Origin: JAXDLH01 sp034666705
Lineage (GTDB): Bacteria > Chloroflexota > UBA6077 > SHYK01
NCBI GenBank assembly: GCA_034666705.1
Contig: JAXDLH010000112.1
Span: forward strand, 1 to 8,210
Direction: 5' to 3'
DNA: 8,210 bases
In this document: in pieces, positions 1-6,598 of the stretch
How the letters are laid out: every line of letters begins with the position of its first letter
Position numbering within the stretch: the first letter of the stretch is position 1
The notes under the pieces: model-generated
What the model was told of the DNA's origin: nothing
Database searches by the model: none
Seen by the model: the letters and a program-made list of their open reading frames with translations, nothing else
Translations under genes and position numbers: made by a program

Positions 1-735
1 GTCTACGTGAGCGAGGATCTCGGCGCGAACTGGATCCGGCTCGACTCGGTGTGGGACGATCCGTTCGTCGCGACCATTCCCTACCCGGGCGCCACCGTCG
101 AGCCGCACGTGCGGGACATCACGATCGATCCGACGGACCCGGATACGATCTACGCTGCCCTCCAGGTCGGCTACATGCTCAAGAGCACCGACGGCGGCGA
201 TAGCTGGCGGCTGCTGAACAAAGGCGTGGACTGCGACATTCACACCGTCGTGCTGGATCCGCGCAACCCGCGGCGTGTGCTCGTCGCCACCGGTGGCAGC
301 GACTCCCGCAACGGCCGGGCTCCGGGCCGGGCGCTCTACAAGAGCGAGGACGGCGGGGAGAGCTGGGATCCACTGGCGATGAATATCGACCGGAACTACT
401 CAGTGCCGCTCACTGTCGACCCGCTGGCACCCGACACCATGTACTCCGCGGTGGCCAGCGGACCGCCCGGCAGCGCGCGGCGACGGCCGGGTGGCTCCGA
501 GACGATCATGATCCGGACCCGCGACGGCGGTGCCACCTGGGATCCGATGGAGCTGGGGTCCGACTACTCGCGGGACTTCCCGGAGGGGATCGTGCTCGAC
601 GAGGAGCGGCCGGGCTGGGTGTGCGCCGGATTCCGGGGCGGCAGCTTCTACCTCAGCGAGGATGGCGGCGACTCATGGTCGCTGCTCGACCTCCAGGTAC
701 CGGGCGTCATCAACGTCACGCTCGTGCATGCGTAG
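1..735 (+). CDS. BNR/Asp-box beta-propeller protein, C-terminal part (5' end outside window)
   Basis: The reading frame is open from base 1 (first residues VYVSEDLG) to TAG at 733-735, so the true start lies upstream and the GTG at 7 is probably internal. Five Asp-box motifs of the S-x-D-x-G-x-x-W type are visible: SEDLGANW (10-33), STDGGDSW (184-207), SEDGGESW (343-366), TRDGGATW (517-540) and SEDGGDSW (655-678). Between them are strands such as ITIDPTDPDTIYAAL and VVLDPRNPRRVLVAT, the usual 'DP.NP..(I/V)YA' blades of WD40/YVTN/BNR-like (sialidase- or Vps10-type) propellers. Such proteins bind ligands or hydrolyse glycans, but Asp boxes are structural and do not prove catalysis. I see no catalytic signature, so substrate and location are unknown. 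The gene ends 11 bases before the convergent minus-strand gene at 747. The family call is firm; the function is not. Confidence 0.85.
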   Translation, partial: VYVSEDLGANWIRLDSVWDDPFVATIPYPGATVEPHVRDITIDPTDPDTIYAALQVGYMLKSTDGGDSWRLLNKGVDCDIHTVVLDPRNPRRVLVATGGSDSRNGRAPGRALYKSEDGGESWDPLAMNIDRNYSVPLTVDPLAPDTMYSAVASGPPGSARRRPGGSETIMIRTRDGGATWDPMELGSDYSRDFPEGIVLDEERPGWVCAGFRGGSFYLSEDGGDSWSLLDLQVPGVINVTLVHA

Positions 736-746
736 GGAGCTGCTGG

Positions 747-1022
747 TCAATAGCGCTTCTTGAACCACAGCGTTGTCGAGTGGTCGACGCCGTCAGTGCC
801 GACGAGCTCCCAACCCTGTGCGCCGAGGAGGTCCCAAACCAACGGAACTTCCCCGGCGGTGAGCCGCAACTGGAGACGCACAAAGTCCGCCTCCAGTTGC
901 GGCTCATGCTCTTTGATCCAGGGAAGATCGGCGAGCTCGAGCGCCGCGGGGCCGACGAGCGCCACGATGTCGTTGGCAATATCCGGCGCATGGTAGGCGC
1001 GTATGACTCGCCACTTGGGCAT
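747..1022 (-). CDS. Small DUF4177-like protein, 91 aa
   Basis: A 91-residue protein of unknown function. The C-terminal stretch LLGAQGWELVGTDG, followed by a strand ending LWFKKRY, closely resembles the DUF4177 pattern (L..LG..GWELV...... FKR). The N-terminus PKWRVIRAY could be the first strand of the same small fold. At 91 residues it is longer than the roughly 60 typical of that family, with extra sequence in the middle (about residues 14-60). The ATG at 1022 has a strong Shine-Dalgarno GGAGG six bases upstream (minus strand), which supports this start. It lies 47 bases downstream of the stop of the co-directional acidic gene, so the two are probably co-transcribed. The middle is encoded by a perfect inverted repeat (860-906), which is odd. 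The family assignment is by eye, from a short motif. Confidence 0.72.
   Translation of the reverse strand: MPKWRVIRAYHAPDIANDIVALVGPAALELADLPWIKEHEPQLEADFVRLQLRLTAGEVPLVWDLLGAQGWELVGTDGVDHSTTLWFKKRY
860..906. repeat. Perfect 16-bp inverted repeat with 15-bp spacer inside a coding sequence
   Basis: The left arm tgagccgcaactggag (860-875) is the exact reverse complement of the right arm ctccagttgcggctca (891-906), with a 15-base spacer between. It lies inside the DUF4177-like gene, where the arms encode parts of EPQLE and LQLRL. No T-run follows on either strand, so it does not look like an intrinsic terminator. A perfect 16-bp match this close is very unlikely by chance. It could form a strong mRNA hairpin or cruciform, or be the trace of a small palindromic insertion. 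Confidence 0.9.
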
Positions 1023-1069
1023 CGTCGTCCTCCACTTGGCAGCGCTGCGGGGTTAAAGCGCGCGTTTGG

Positions 1070-1381
1070 CTACGCCTCGTCGAGCTCGTCCCAGGGCAGC
1101 GCCGCGATGGCCAGCTCGAGGCTGGCGCCCGCCGCATGAATCGTTTGCTCGACCTCGTCCCCGAGGTCGTCATCCAGCTCGCCGTCGCCGTGCTCTTCGG
1201 TCACCTCGACCACGTACCGGTTCTCGCCCGCATCCGGGCCGGCATCCAGGATCTCGACGGTAATCTCGCGCTCGGTGTCGTCCGCCCCACGCCGATAGCC
1301 GATGTAGGTGGTGACCTCCGCGAGCTCGATAATCCCGCTCTGGCTCGTCCGCAGCAGCTTGAGCACGTCCGCGATGTCCAT
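1070..1381 (-). CDS. Acidic small protein of unknown function, 103 aa
   Basis: I do not recognise this family. The protein (MDIADVLKLLRTSQSG...ALPWDELDEA) is strongly acidic, especially in a central run rich in E and D (EEHGDGELDDDLGDEVEQ). It has no membrane segment or signal peptide. The frame is open upstream to an ATG at 1423. The ATG at 1381 is preferred because GGAG (minus strand, 1388-1391) sits six bases before it, and the upstream extension (MRPVAPPRM) is not family-like. The N-terminal stretch looks helical and the middle (EREITVEILDA, NRYVVEVTEE) has strand-like alternation. It lies between a DinB-like gene 115 bases upstream and the DUF4177-like gene 47 bases downstream, all on the minus strand. 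Start region, operon membership and function are inferred. Confidence 0.65.
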   Translation of the reverse strand: MDIADVLKLLRTSQSGIIELAEVTTYIGYRRGADDTEREITVEILDAGPDAGENRYVVEVTEEHGDGELDDDLGDEVEQTIHAAGASLELAIAALPWDELDEA

Positions 1382-1387
1382 TTTGCT

Positions 1388-1391
1388 CTCC
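1388..1391 (-). promoter_or_regulatory. Shine-Dalgarno that decides the start of the acidic gene
   Basis: On the minus strand GGAG lies six bases before the ATG at 1381. The alternative in-frame starts further upstream (codons at 1399, 1393 and 1390, and the ATG at 1423) have no comparable purine run at the right distance. Confidence 0.5.
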
Positions 1392-1482
1392 ATCACCATG
1401 CGCGGCGGCGCAACCGGCCGCACGCCAAGAATAGTAGCGCCTGCGGCCTGTGCGTTGCTCGGCGCTCGGTTCTGGCGTGAGA

Positions 1483-1498
1483 AGCCATGAGCCTGGCT
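1483..1498. repeat. Short inverted repeat at the 3' end of the DinB-like gene
   Basis: agcca (1483-1487) and tggct (1494-1498) form a 5-bp stem with a 6-base loop overlapping the stop codon of the minus-strand DinB-like gene. On the minus strand it is followed by TCTC, not a proper T-tract, so it is at most a weak 3'-end structure. Confidence 0.3.
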
Positions 1499-1937
1499 AT
1501 TCGCGTCCGAGTACTCGCGTGATGTGGTCGACGTGCTCGCCGCGATGGACGCTGCGATCCAGCACGCGGAGCCGGCCCGCGGCCTCGATTACGTCGGCCA
1601 GTGCAATGGGGACGCGGACCACGCGGGCGTCGACTGCGTCGGCGGCCACGAGCACCTCGCGGCGTACGGCGACCGGTGGGATGAGGAGCCAGCTATAGAG
1701 GCCGGCCTCGTTCACCTCGTCCGCATCGAAGAACGGCGGATCCTGGAAGCCGGTCCGCTCCCACTCGTCGAGCAGGATCACGGCGGCGCGATCCCAGAAG
1801 GCGAGGTGCGCGAGCGCCACGCCTACCGTCCAGCCGCCGCCGAGGGATACCGCGCAGTCGGCGTCCGCCAGCCGCCCCACCAGCTCGTGCAGCCGCCGGA
1901 GCTCGGCGGCGTTGCGCGTGAGATACGAATCGTCCAT
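1497..1937 (-). CDS. DinB-like (DinB/YfiT superfamily) protein
   Basis: A 146-residue protein with the layout of the DinB/YfiT superfamily of four-helix-bundle, divalent-metal-binding proteins. The motif LAHLAFWDR (His44) and the C-terminal HRGEHVDHI (His131, His135, with a further His138) supply the three-histidine metal site typical of the family. The N-terminal helix (RNAAELRRLHELVGRL) and GGGWTVGVALAHLAFWDR also fit. Members include thiol-dependent S-transferases and damage-inducible proteins; the substrate cannot be told here. ATG at 1937 is preferred over the adjacent GTG at 1940: AGGTGAGGA on the minus strand places GAGG five bases before the ATG but only two before the GTG. It begins 28 bases after the stop of a decayed PIN-domain reading frame on the same strand. 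Family confidence is good, specific function unknown. Confidence 0.82.
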   Translation of the reverse strand: MDDSYLTRNAAELRRLHELVGRLADADCAVSLGGGWTVGVALAHLAFWDRAAVILLDEWERTGFQDPPFFDADEVNEAGLYSWLLIPPVAVRREVLVAADAVDARVVRVPIALADVIEAAGRLRVLDRSVHRGEHVDHITRVLGRE

Positions 1938-1965
1938 CACGTCCTCACCTGGCTCCGCGCCCTCG

Positions 1966-2070
1966 TCAGTTCCTGAGCGGCGAACGCTGAATCTCTGACA
2001 TTGGGTAGTCCTTGACGTTGTCCGTCACCACTACGGCGTGTCGCTCGAGGGCGACAGCAGCATAGTCTCT
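1966..2070 (-). pseudogene. Relic of a PIN-domain (VapC/PilT-like) toxin, C-terminal fragment
   Basis: Reading the minus strand from 2070 gives RDYAAVALERH, then AVVVTDNVKDYP, then MSEIQRSPLRN and a stop (TGA at 1966-1968). The pattern 'D..(A)A.AL....A.VVTDN.KD(F/Y)P' matches the C-terminal part of PIN ribonuclease domains. It includes the conserved TDN segment and a strand-turn region near the third and fourth acidic positions. In the same frame an ochre codon lies immediately upstream (2071-2073), preceded by VARKRVLDV, and no N-terminal PIN half, start or partner antitoxin is visible before the plus-strand kinase begins. A working PIN domain needs about 130 residues, so this 34-codon tail is broken. 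It appears to be the remains of a toxin-antitoxin pair or solitary PIN gene, truncated by deletion or frameshift. Confidence 0.6.
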
Positions 2071-2103
2071 TTAAACATCGAGGACCCTCTTTCTGGCCAC
2101 TGC

Positions 2104-2127
2104 TGTGTGACTTAATCATCCCACACA
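2104..2127. promoter_or_regulatory. Inverted repeat TGTGTG-N12-CACACA, possible operator
   Basis: tgtgtg (2104-2109) and cacaca (2122-2127) form a perfect 6-bp dyad around an AT-rich spacer containing ttaatcat, which stands out in this GC-rich region. It lies between the minus-strand PIN relic and the plus-strand kinase, where a regulator of either unit could bind. The arrangement resembles a helix-turn-helix operator in spacing, but no cognate regulator is present in the window. Confidence 0.35.
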
Positions 2128-2208
2128 ATGAGGCTGGAGCGCGGCGTGGCAGGGATGGGCGGTCGGCGCGTAGCGTCGGCCAGCGGTCCAGAGCTATGCT
2201 ATGCTGCT

Positions 2209-2233
2209 CTCCGATCTACACCCGCAATCGGAG
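2209..2233 (+). promoter_or_regulatory. Hairpin in the kinase leader covering its likely Shine-Dalgarno
   Basis: ctccgat (2209-2215) pairs perfectly with atcggag (2227-2233) around an 11-base loop. The right arm contains the only purine-rich stretch, ggag (2230-2233), ahead of the preferred GTG start at 2245, at a long spacing of 11 bases. If folded, the stem would mask it. A role in translational control is inference. Confidence 0.35.
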
Positions 2234-2244
2234 CCGAGCCAAGC

Positions 2245-5200
2245 GTGTCAATCCGCACCCTGCAAAGCGCGCTCGGCCTCTTCGCCGTGCTGTTCGGCAC
2301 CATCGCACTGGCCGTGCCGCACCGGTTTGCCGGGCCGGCCGGGCTTGCGGGCTCGCTTCCCGTCTGGGGCATCGCGCTGCTGCTGGCCGGCCTGGCGCTG
2401 CTCAGCGTGGCCGTCCTCGCCCCCTCGCCCCGCGCCACGCTCGTCATCCACCTCGGCGCCTCGACGGTACTCGTCACGTTTCTGGGCAGCCTGGCGCTCG
2501 CCGGCTCAGCCACGGGCGTGGCGAGCTTTGGTCCGCTCGCGGTGGGCGCGGTCGTCGCGCCCTTCGTCGCCGGGCGGCGTGTCGCGCCCTGGCCGCAGCG
2601 CGGCGACCTGTATCTCGTCGTCGTCGGGTGCATCGGCCTGGCACTCGGCGCCATCTATCTGTTCGCCGGCTCCCGGGTGCTGAGCCCCGCGGGCCTGGCG
2701 GTCGTCGGGCCGCGGCTCCCCTGGCACGGCCTGGCGTTCATGGTGGGTGGTGCGGCGCTGCTCGTCGTGCAGCTCGTGCCGCGTCTGCGCGTCCGCTATA
2801 CCCAGCCGGTGAGCCTGCTCGCCAGCATCGCCTTCCTGGCCTGGGCGGTCGGGGTTTCGTGGCCGCTCGATTCGTGGAGCGGGGCCGTGTTCCACGGCAC
2901 GATCGGCCTCGTGCTGGTTGTCCTCGGCCTGTTCGGGGGGCACCTCGCCGTGGTCGATCCGGCAGCCCTGCGCACGCGAGTCGGCCTCGCCCTGGCACTG
3001 ACGGCAGCTTTGCCCGTGCTTGCCGCCACCTCGTTGATCGGCATTCAGCAGGAGGCGGACACGCGCAGCGCGCTGCTCGACCGGCAGCAGGCGCTCACCG
3101 GGTCCCTGGCCCACGCCGTGGGCGACTACCTGCAACTGCACGCGAGCGCCGTCGCCACCATCGCCGGGGTGCCCCGGCTCATCGACATGCCAGCCCAGGA
3201 TCAGCTTGCGCTCCTGCGCCGGGCGGACTCCGTGTACCCGGATATCACGGCGTTCGTGCTGTTCGATGCGAATGGCGCGACCCTCGCCCGGAGTGATGGG
3301 CGCATCACGGCGCCCGGCGGCAATCCGGTGTACGAGCAGGTGCGGCAGGCGAACGCACCAACCCTGACGCTCGCTCTGTCGGCCACGCTGGGAGTCCCGC
3401 TGTTCTACTTCGGAGCGCCGATTGACGACCCCAACGGCCGTCTGCTCGGGGTAGTGGCCGGCCTGCTCGCTCCGGCGCGCGTCGGGCAGTTGGTGGCCAG
3501 TGCTCCATCCGAGGGAGTGGCATACCTGGTGGATGACCGCGGGCGCATCGCCGCTCACCCGGACGGCTCGCTCTTGCTCTCCGATGGATCGGAGTTGCCG
3601 CCGGTGGCGGCGCTGCGCGTGAGCAGCGACCCATCTGGCTCGCTGAGCTACGGCACCGGCAGTGGGGAGCAGTTGGCGACCTACGCACGGCTGCCCGGCT
3701 CCAGTTGGGGCGTCGTCGTGGACCGGCCAGCCGCCGTGCTGCTCGCCCCGGTGCGCGCGGGACGCGAGGCAGCATTTGGTGCGTTGCTCGTCACCATGGC
3801 GCTCGGCTTGGCGGTCGGCTGGCTCTTTGCCGGGCGGCTCACGACGTCGCTTGGCCAGGTGACCGCCGCGGCGCGCCAGCTACAGGGCGTGGGGCGGAGC
3901 GGCGAGCCCATGGCTGTCGTGTTGCCGACGAGCGCCATCAGCGAGGTCCGCGTGCTGGCCGACGCCATGGCGCAGCTCCAGGTGACGCTCCAGGGGACGA
4001 TGGCGGAGCGCACCGCGGCCTACGATCAGCTTGCGCAGGCTGAGACGCGGGCCCGGTTTCTGGCGGAGGCGGGCGCCGCGCTGGCGAGCTCGCTCGACTA
4101 CGACGCCACCCTGCGCACCGTGGCGCGCTTGGCCGTACCGACGCTGGCCGACCTCTGCATCGTGCATCTGCTGCGTGAAGGGTCCGAGGATCTGGAGCCA
4201 GTGGCCATCGCCGCGCTCGACCCGGCGGTGGAGGAGGAGCTGTGGGAGATCAACCGCGCGCATTACCAGCCGACGCGCGACAGTCCAAACAGCCTGCTGG
4301 CCCGTTCGGTCCGGGATCGGACGCCGGTGCTCCAGGAGGAGTTCTCCGATGCCATCGCCGATCAGATAAGCGAGGGGAGCGCCGAATTCGTGCGATTCAT
4401 GCGGAAGCTGGGCCCCACGTCGACGCTCGCCGCGCCGCTGACCTCACACGGGGAGGAGTTGGGCGCGATCCTGTTCAGCTACACGGCTGCCTCGGGGCGC
4501 CACTACAGTCCCGAGGAGATTGCGCTCGTCGAGCAGCTCGCGCGGCGCTGCGCCACGGCGATCGACAACGCGCGGCTGCACCACCGCGCGCAGGAGGCCG
4601 TGCAAATCCGCGAGGAGTTTCTCTCGGTGGCGGCTCACGAGCTGCGCACGCCGCTCACGAGCCTGCGGCTGGCGACCCAGATGGCGCTCCGTCAGCTCGA
4701 GCGCGAGCCGGAGCAGGCGCCGGAGCGATTGTTCCGGATGCTGCGCACGGCTGATGAGCAGACGCGGCGGCTCTCCTTGCTGGTAGTCCAGCTCCTGGAC
4801 ATCTCGCGGTTGGAGCGCGGTCAGTTGGAGCTGCAGCGGGAGGAGGTGGACCTCGTGGTGCTGGCCGGGCAGGCGATCGACGCCGTACGCCCCACGACGT
4901 CGCGCCACCGCATCGAGCTGCAGGCACCGGCGGCGTGCCGGGTATCCGCCGACCCGCTGCGGGTCGAACAGGTCCTCGTGAACCTGCTGACCAATGCGGT
5001 GAAATACAGCCCGAAGGGCGGGACGATTCGGGTCGAGGTGCCGGAGCCCGGCCCAGGTGCGGGCGAGGTCGAGATTGCGGTGACGGACGAAGGGCAGGGG
5101 ATCCCGCCGGAGCACCGCGAGCAGATCTTCGAGCGCTTCTTCCAGATCGTGACCAACGATCGGGAGACTGGGTTGGGCCTCGGCTTGTACATTAGCCGGC

Positions 5201-5310
5201 AGATCGCCGAGGCGCACGGCGGCTCGCTGCACGTGGAGGAGCCACCGGCCGGCGGCAGCCGCTTCGTGCTGCGCCTGCCAGTGGGCGCGCCGCCGGTGCC
5301 CGGCGCCTAG
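2245..5310 (+). CDS. Orphan sensor histidine kinase: multi-TM, Cache, HAMP, GAF, HisKA, HATPase
   Basis: A membrane sensor kinase of 1021 residues. Residues 7-267 hold about nine hydrophobic helices. Residues 270-500 form a Cache-like extracytoplasmic sensor, with a long helix, then DITAFVLFDANGATLARSDGR and YLVDDRGRIAAHPDGSLL. A helix at 515-532 leads to HAMP (about 530-585), a short coiled coil and a GAF domain (about 602-782). HisKA has phospho-acceptor His798 in AAHELRTPLTSLRL. HATPase_c has an N box (VNLLTNAVKYSPKGG, around 913-922), a G1 box at Asp948 (DEGQGI) and a G2 box at 976-981 (GLGLGL). All catalytic motifs are intact. There is no receiver domain and no neighbouring response regulator, so its partner is unknown. 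The frame is open to an ATG at 2128, but those 39 residues are not hydrophobic, lack a ribosome site and precede an obvious first membrane helix, so GTG at 2245 is preferred. The start is uncertain; the kinase call is firm. Confidence 0.93.
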   Translation: MSIRTLQSALGLFAVLFGTIALAVPHRFAGPAGLAGSLPVWGIALLLAGLALLSVAVLAPSPRATLVIHLGASTVLVTFLGSLALAGSATGVASFGPLAVGAVVAPFVAGRRVAPWPQRGDLYLVVVGCIGLALGAIYLFAGSRVLSPAGLAVVGPRLPWHGLAFMVGGAALLVVQLVPRLRVRYTQPVSLLASIAFLAWAVGVSWPLDSWSGAVFHGTIGLVLVVLGLFGGHLAVVDPAALRTRVGLALALTAALPVLAATSLIGIQQEADTRSALLDRQQALTGSLAHAVGDYLQLHASAVATIAGVPRLIDMPAQDQLALLRRADSVYPDITAFVLFDANGATLARSDGRITAPGGNPVYEQVRQANAPTLTLALSATLGVPLFYFGAPIDDPNGRLLGVVAGLLAPARVGQLVASAPSEGVAYLVDDRGRIAAHPDGSLLLSDGSELPPVAALRVSSDPSGSLSYGTGSGEQLATYARLPGSSWGVVVDRPAAVLLAPVRAGREAAFGALLVTMALGLAVGWLFAGRLTTSLGQVTAAARQLQGVGRSGEPMAVVLPTSAISEVRVLADAMAQLQVTLQGTMAERTAAYDQLAQAETRARFLAEAGAALASSLDYDATLRTVARLAVPTLADLCIVHLLREGSEDLEPVAIAALDPAVEEELWEINRAHYQPTRDSPNSLLARSVRDRTPVLQEEFSDAIADQISEGSAEFVRFMRKLGPTSTLAAPLTSHGEELGAILFSYTAASGRHYSPEEIALVEQLARRCATAIDNARLHHRAQEAVQIREEFLSVAAHELRTPLTSLRLATQMALRQLEREPEQAPERLFRMLRTADEQTRRLSLLVVQLLDISRLERGQLELQREEVDLVVLAGQAIDAVRPTTSRHRIELQAPAACRVSADPLRVEQVLVNLLTNAVKYSPKGGTIRVEVPEPGPGAGEVEIAVTDEGQGIPPEHREQIFERFFQIVTNDRETGLGLGLYISRQIAEAHGGSLHVEEPPAGGSRFVLRLPVGAPPVPGA

Positions 5311-5605
5311 TACCGCTGGGCGTATGCTTCTCGTTGATTGCCGTCGGCTGCCCGCCCTACCGACAAACTGGTGACCGACTTCCGCCGCGTGGTACTAGCC
5401 GTCCCGTGTATGCGGCGCTGATCGTCTCAAGGCACTTCCTTTAATAGGACATACTCACGTAATAGGACGTGTTCACGCCGCACGCTGGCGAGAAGATCGC
5501 TGCGGATCGCAGCCCCGGCGTGCCGGCGCCTGGCGACCATCGTCGACTGGCGCGCGGCGGGTAACATCTCGCACACTGAGCGCATCGCGCTGAGGGGAGG
5601 CACGC
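5311..5605. other. Intergenic region between kinase and decarboxylase-like gene
   Basis: No supportable gene. It contains an 18-bp tandem repeat (5442-5477) in a locally AT-richer patch, then GC-rich sequence with small hairpins: GCTGCG/CGCAGC around gat (5499-5513) and AGCGC/GCGCT around atc (5579-5591), just before the next Shine-Dalgarno. A TAACAT at 5562-5567 could be a -10 element, but no matching -35 is seen. No T-tailed terminator follows the kinase. Confidence 0.5.
5442..5477 (+). repeat. Two tandem 18-bp direct repeats
   Basis: taataggacatactcacg (5442-5459) is followed directly by taataggacgtgttcacg (5460-5477), with three differences confined to the centre. The conserved outer parts (taataggac and cacg) and an 18-bp period, under two helical turns, fit paired binding sites. 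The block lies about 130-165 bases upstream of the decarboxylase-like start. The second copy also contains the dyad cgtgttcacg. It could be an operator or a dispersed repeat fragment. Confidence 0.6.
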
Positions 5606-6586
5606 ATGGCCCAGCAGACTGACCTGCACCTGCGTATGGTGATCCCACCCGCGCCGTGGACGCGCGCAATTGAGGATGGCAGCGTGCGCGCCGCTGGCCT
5701 TACCTGGAGCAGCGACGCCACGGTGGACCGCGCTCCCGAGCGCTTCATCGTCAGCGAGCAGGCGGACGTGGGCGAGAACGGCCTGCGCCGGCTCATTCTG
5801 GATTACCTTGCCGGCGGGCCGCCGGTCGCCCTCCCGGTCTTCTTCGGCCGGGAGCTCATGCAGCGCAACATCCTCGTGCGCCGCGACTCGCCGTTGCAGC
5901 ACCCGCGCGATCTCGTGGGCAAGCGCGTCGCGTCGTGGCTGCCCGTGTTCTCCGGTACCGCGGCCGCCGTGCTGATGGTGCTTGAGCAGGCATATGGCTT
6001 GCCGCTCGCCGAGGTCGAGTGGTGCCTGGGCGATTCGTCGGGTCTGCCCGAGAACCGGCTGGGACTGAAGCTCCACCCCGGTACGGAAGAACCCGACACG
6101 ATCCCGGCGCTGATTCGCGGCGAGTACGATGCCGTAATGATCACGACTGGGCCGCGCTACTGGTCGACGTTTGGTGGTGGGCCTGCCCATGGCGGTGTGC
6201 CGCTGCCTCCGGAGGTGCGGCCGCTGGGGGGCGAGCCGGAGCGCATCGCCGAGGTGTATCGTCGTACGGGCCTGTATGTGATCAGCGACCTGGCGGTGCT
6301 GCGTCGCGAGTTGGCCGTCGAGCGGCCGGAGATCGCGCCGGCCCTGGTCGCGGCGTTTGCCGAAGCGAACCGCCAGGCGTCGCGCTACCGCGATGCGGAG
6401 GAGGAGAGGCTGGCCCAGCGCGAGATCGAGCTGCTCGGGGAGGACCCCCACCAGTATGGGCTGACGCCCAACGCGCGGCTCAACCTGGCGGCATACATCC
6501 AGTTCTTCTACCGGCTCGGCGCGATCCCGCGGCCCATCGAGCCGGAGGAGCTATTCGTGCCGTCAACGGTGGGCGTGGCGTTCTGA
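5606..6586 (+). CDS. 4,5-dihydroxyphthalate decarboxylase-like (Pht5 family) protein
   Basis: A 326-residue protein resembling the Pht5-type 4,5-dihydroxyphthalate decarboxylase family, which has a periplasmic-binding-protein-like (type 2) fold and a usual length of about 330. Family-like segments are visible in order: VALPVFFGRELMQRNILVR (75-92), HPRDLVGKRV (99-108), PALIRGEYDAVM (167-178), EVYRRTGLYVISDLAVLRRE (216-235), ALVAAFAEAN (246-255), and QYGLTPNARL with a C-terminal IEPEELFVPS (283-320). There is no signal peptide or lipobox, which favours a cytoplasmic enzyme over a transport receptor. The ATG at 5606 is well fixed: GGAGG lies five bases upstream and an in-frame TGA sits at 5591-5593. 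The family is known for decarboxylating 4,5-dihydroxyphthalate to protocatechuate, but many homologues carry this name without proof, and the substrate here is unknown. A nearby HpaB-type hydroxylase fits aromatic metabolism. Confidence 0.82.
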   Translation: MAQQTDLHLRMVIPPAPWTRAIEDGSVRAAGLTWSSDATVDRAPERFIVSEQADVGENGLRRLILDYLAGGPPVALPVFFGRELMQRNILVRRDSPLQHPRDLVGKRVASWLPVFSGTAAAVLMVLEQAYGLPLAEVEWCLGDSSGLPENRLGLKLHPGTEEPDTIPALIRGEYDAVMITTGPRYWSTFGGGPAHGGVPLPPEVRPLGGEPERIAEVYRRTGLYVISDLAVLRRELAVERPEIAPALVAAFAEANRQASRYRDAEEERLAQREIELLGEDPHQYGLTPNARLNLAAYIQFFYRLGAIPRPIEPEELFVPSTVGVAF

Positions 6587-6598
6587 TCCTTGTCCGCG

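Noticed and set aside
1524..1976. A 150-residue plus-strand open frame
   Set aside because: It is antisense to the DinB-like gene, which has the metal-binding histidines and a proper start.
1937..2128. A 63-residue minus-strand open frame
   Set aside because: It has no ribosome site and odd composition. Another minus frame in the same place carries the recognisable PIN tail, so this one is a shadow.
2506..3558. A 350-residue open frame on the minus strand opposite the kinase
   Set aside because: Its composition is that of an antisense shadow in GC-rich DNA, and the plus strand here encodes clear membrane helices and a Cache-like sensor.
4444..5232. A 262-residue minus-strand open frame opposite the kinase core
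   Set aside because: It lies over intact HisKA and HATPase motifs on the plus strand, and its own product shows no recognisable domain.
5270..5330. GC-rich complementary segments at the end of the kinase as a terminator
   Set aside because: Only short imperfect stems (ggcgc with gcgcc) are present and no T-run follows.
5441..6451. A 336-residue minus-strand open frame
   Set aside because: It is antisense to the Pht5-like gene, which has family motifs, a forced start and a good ribosome site. The minus frame has none of these.
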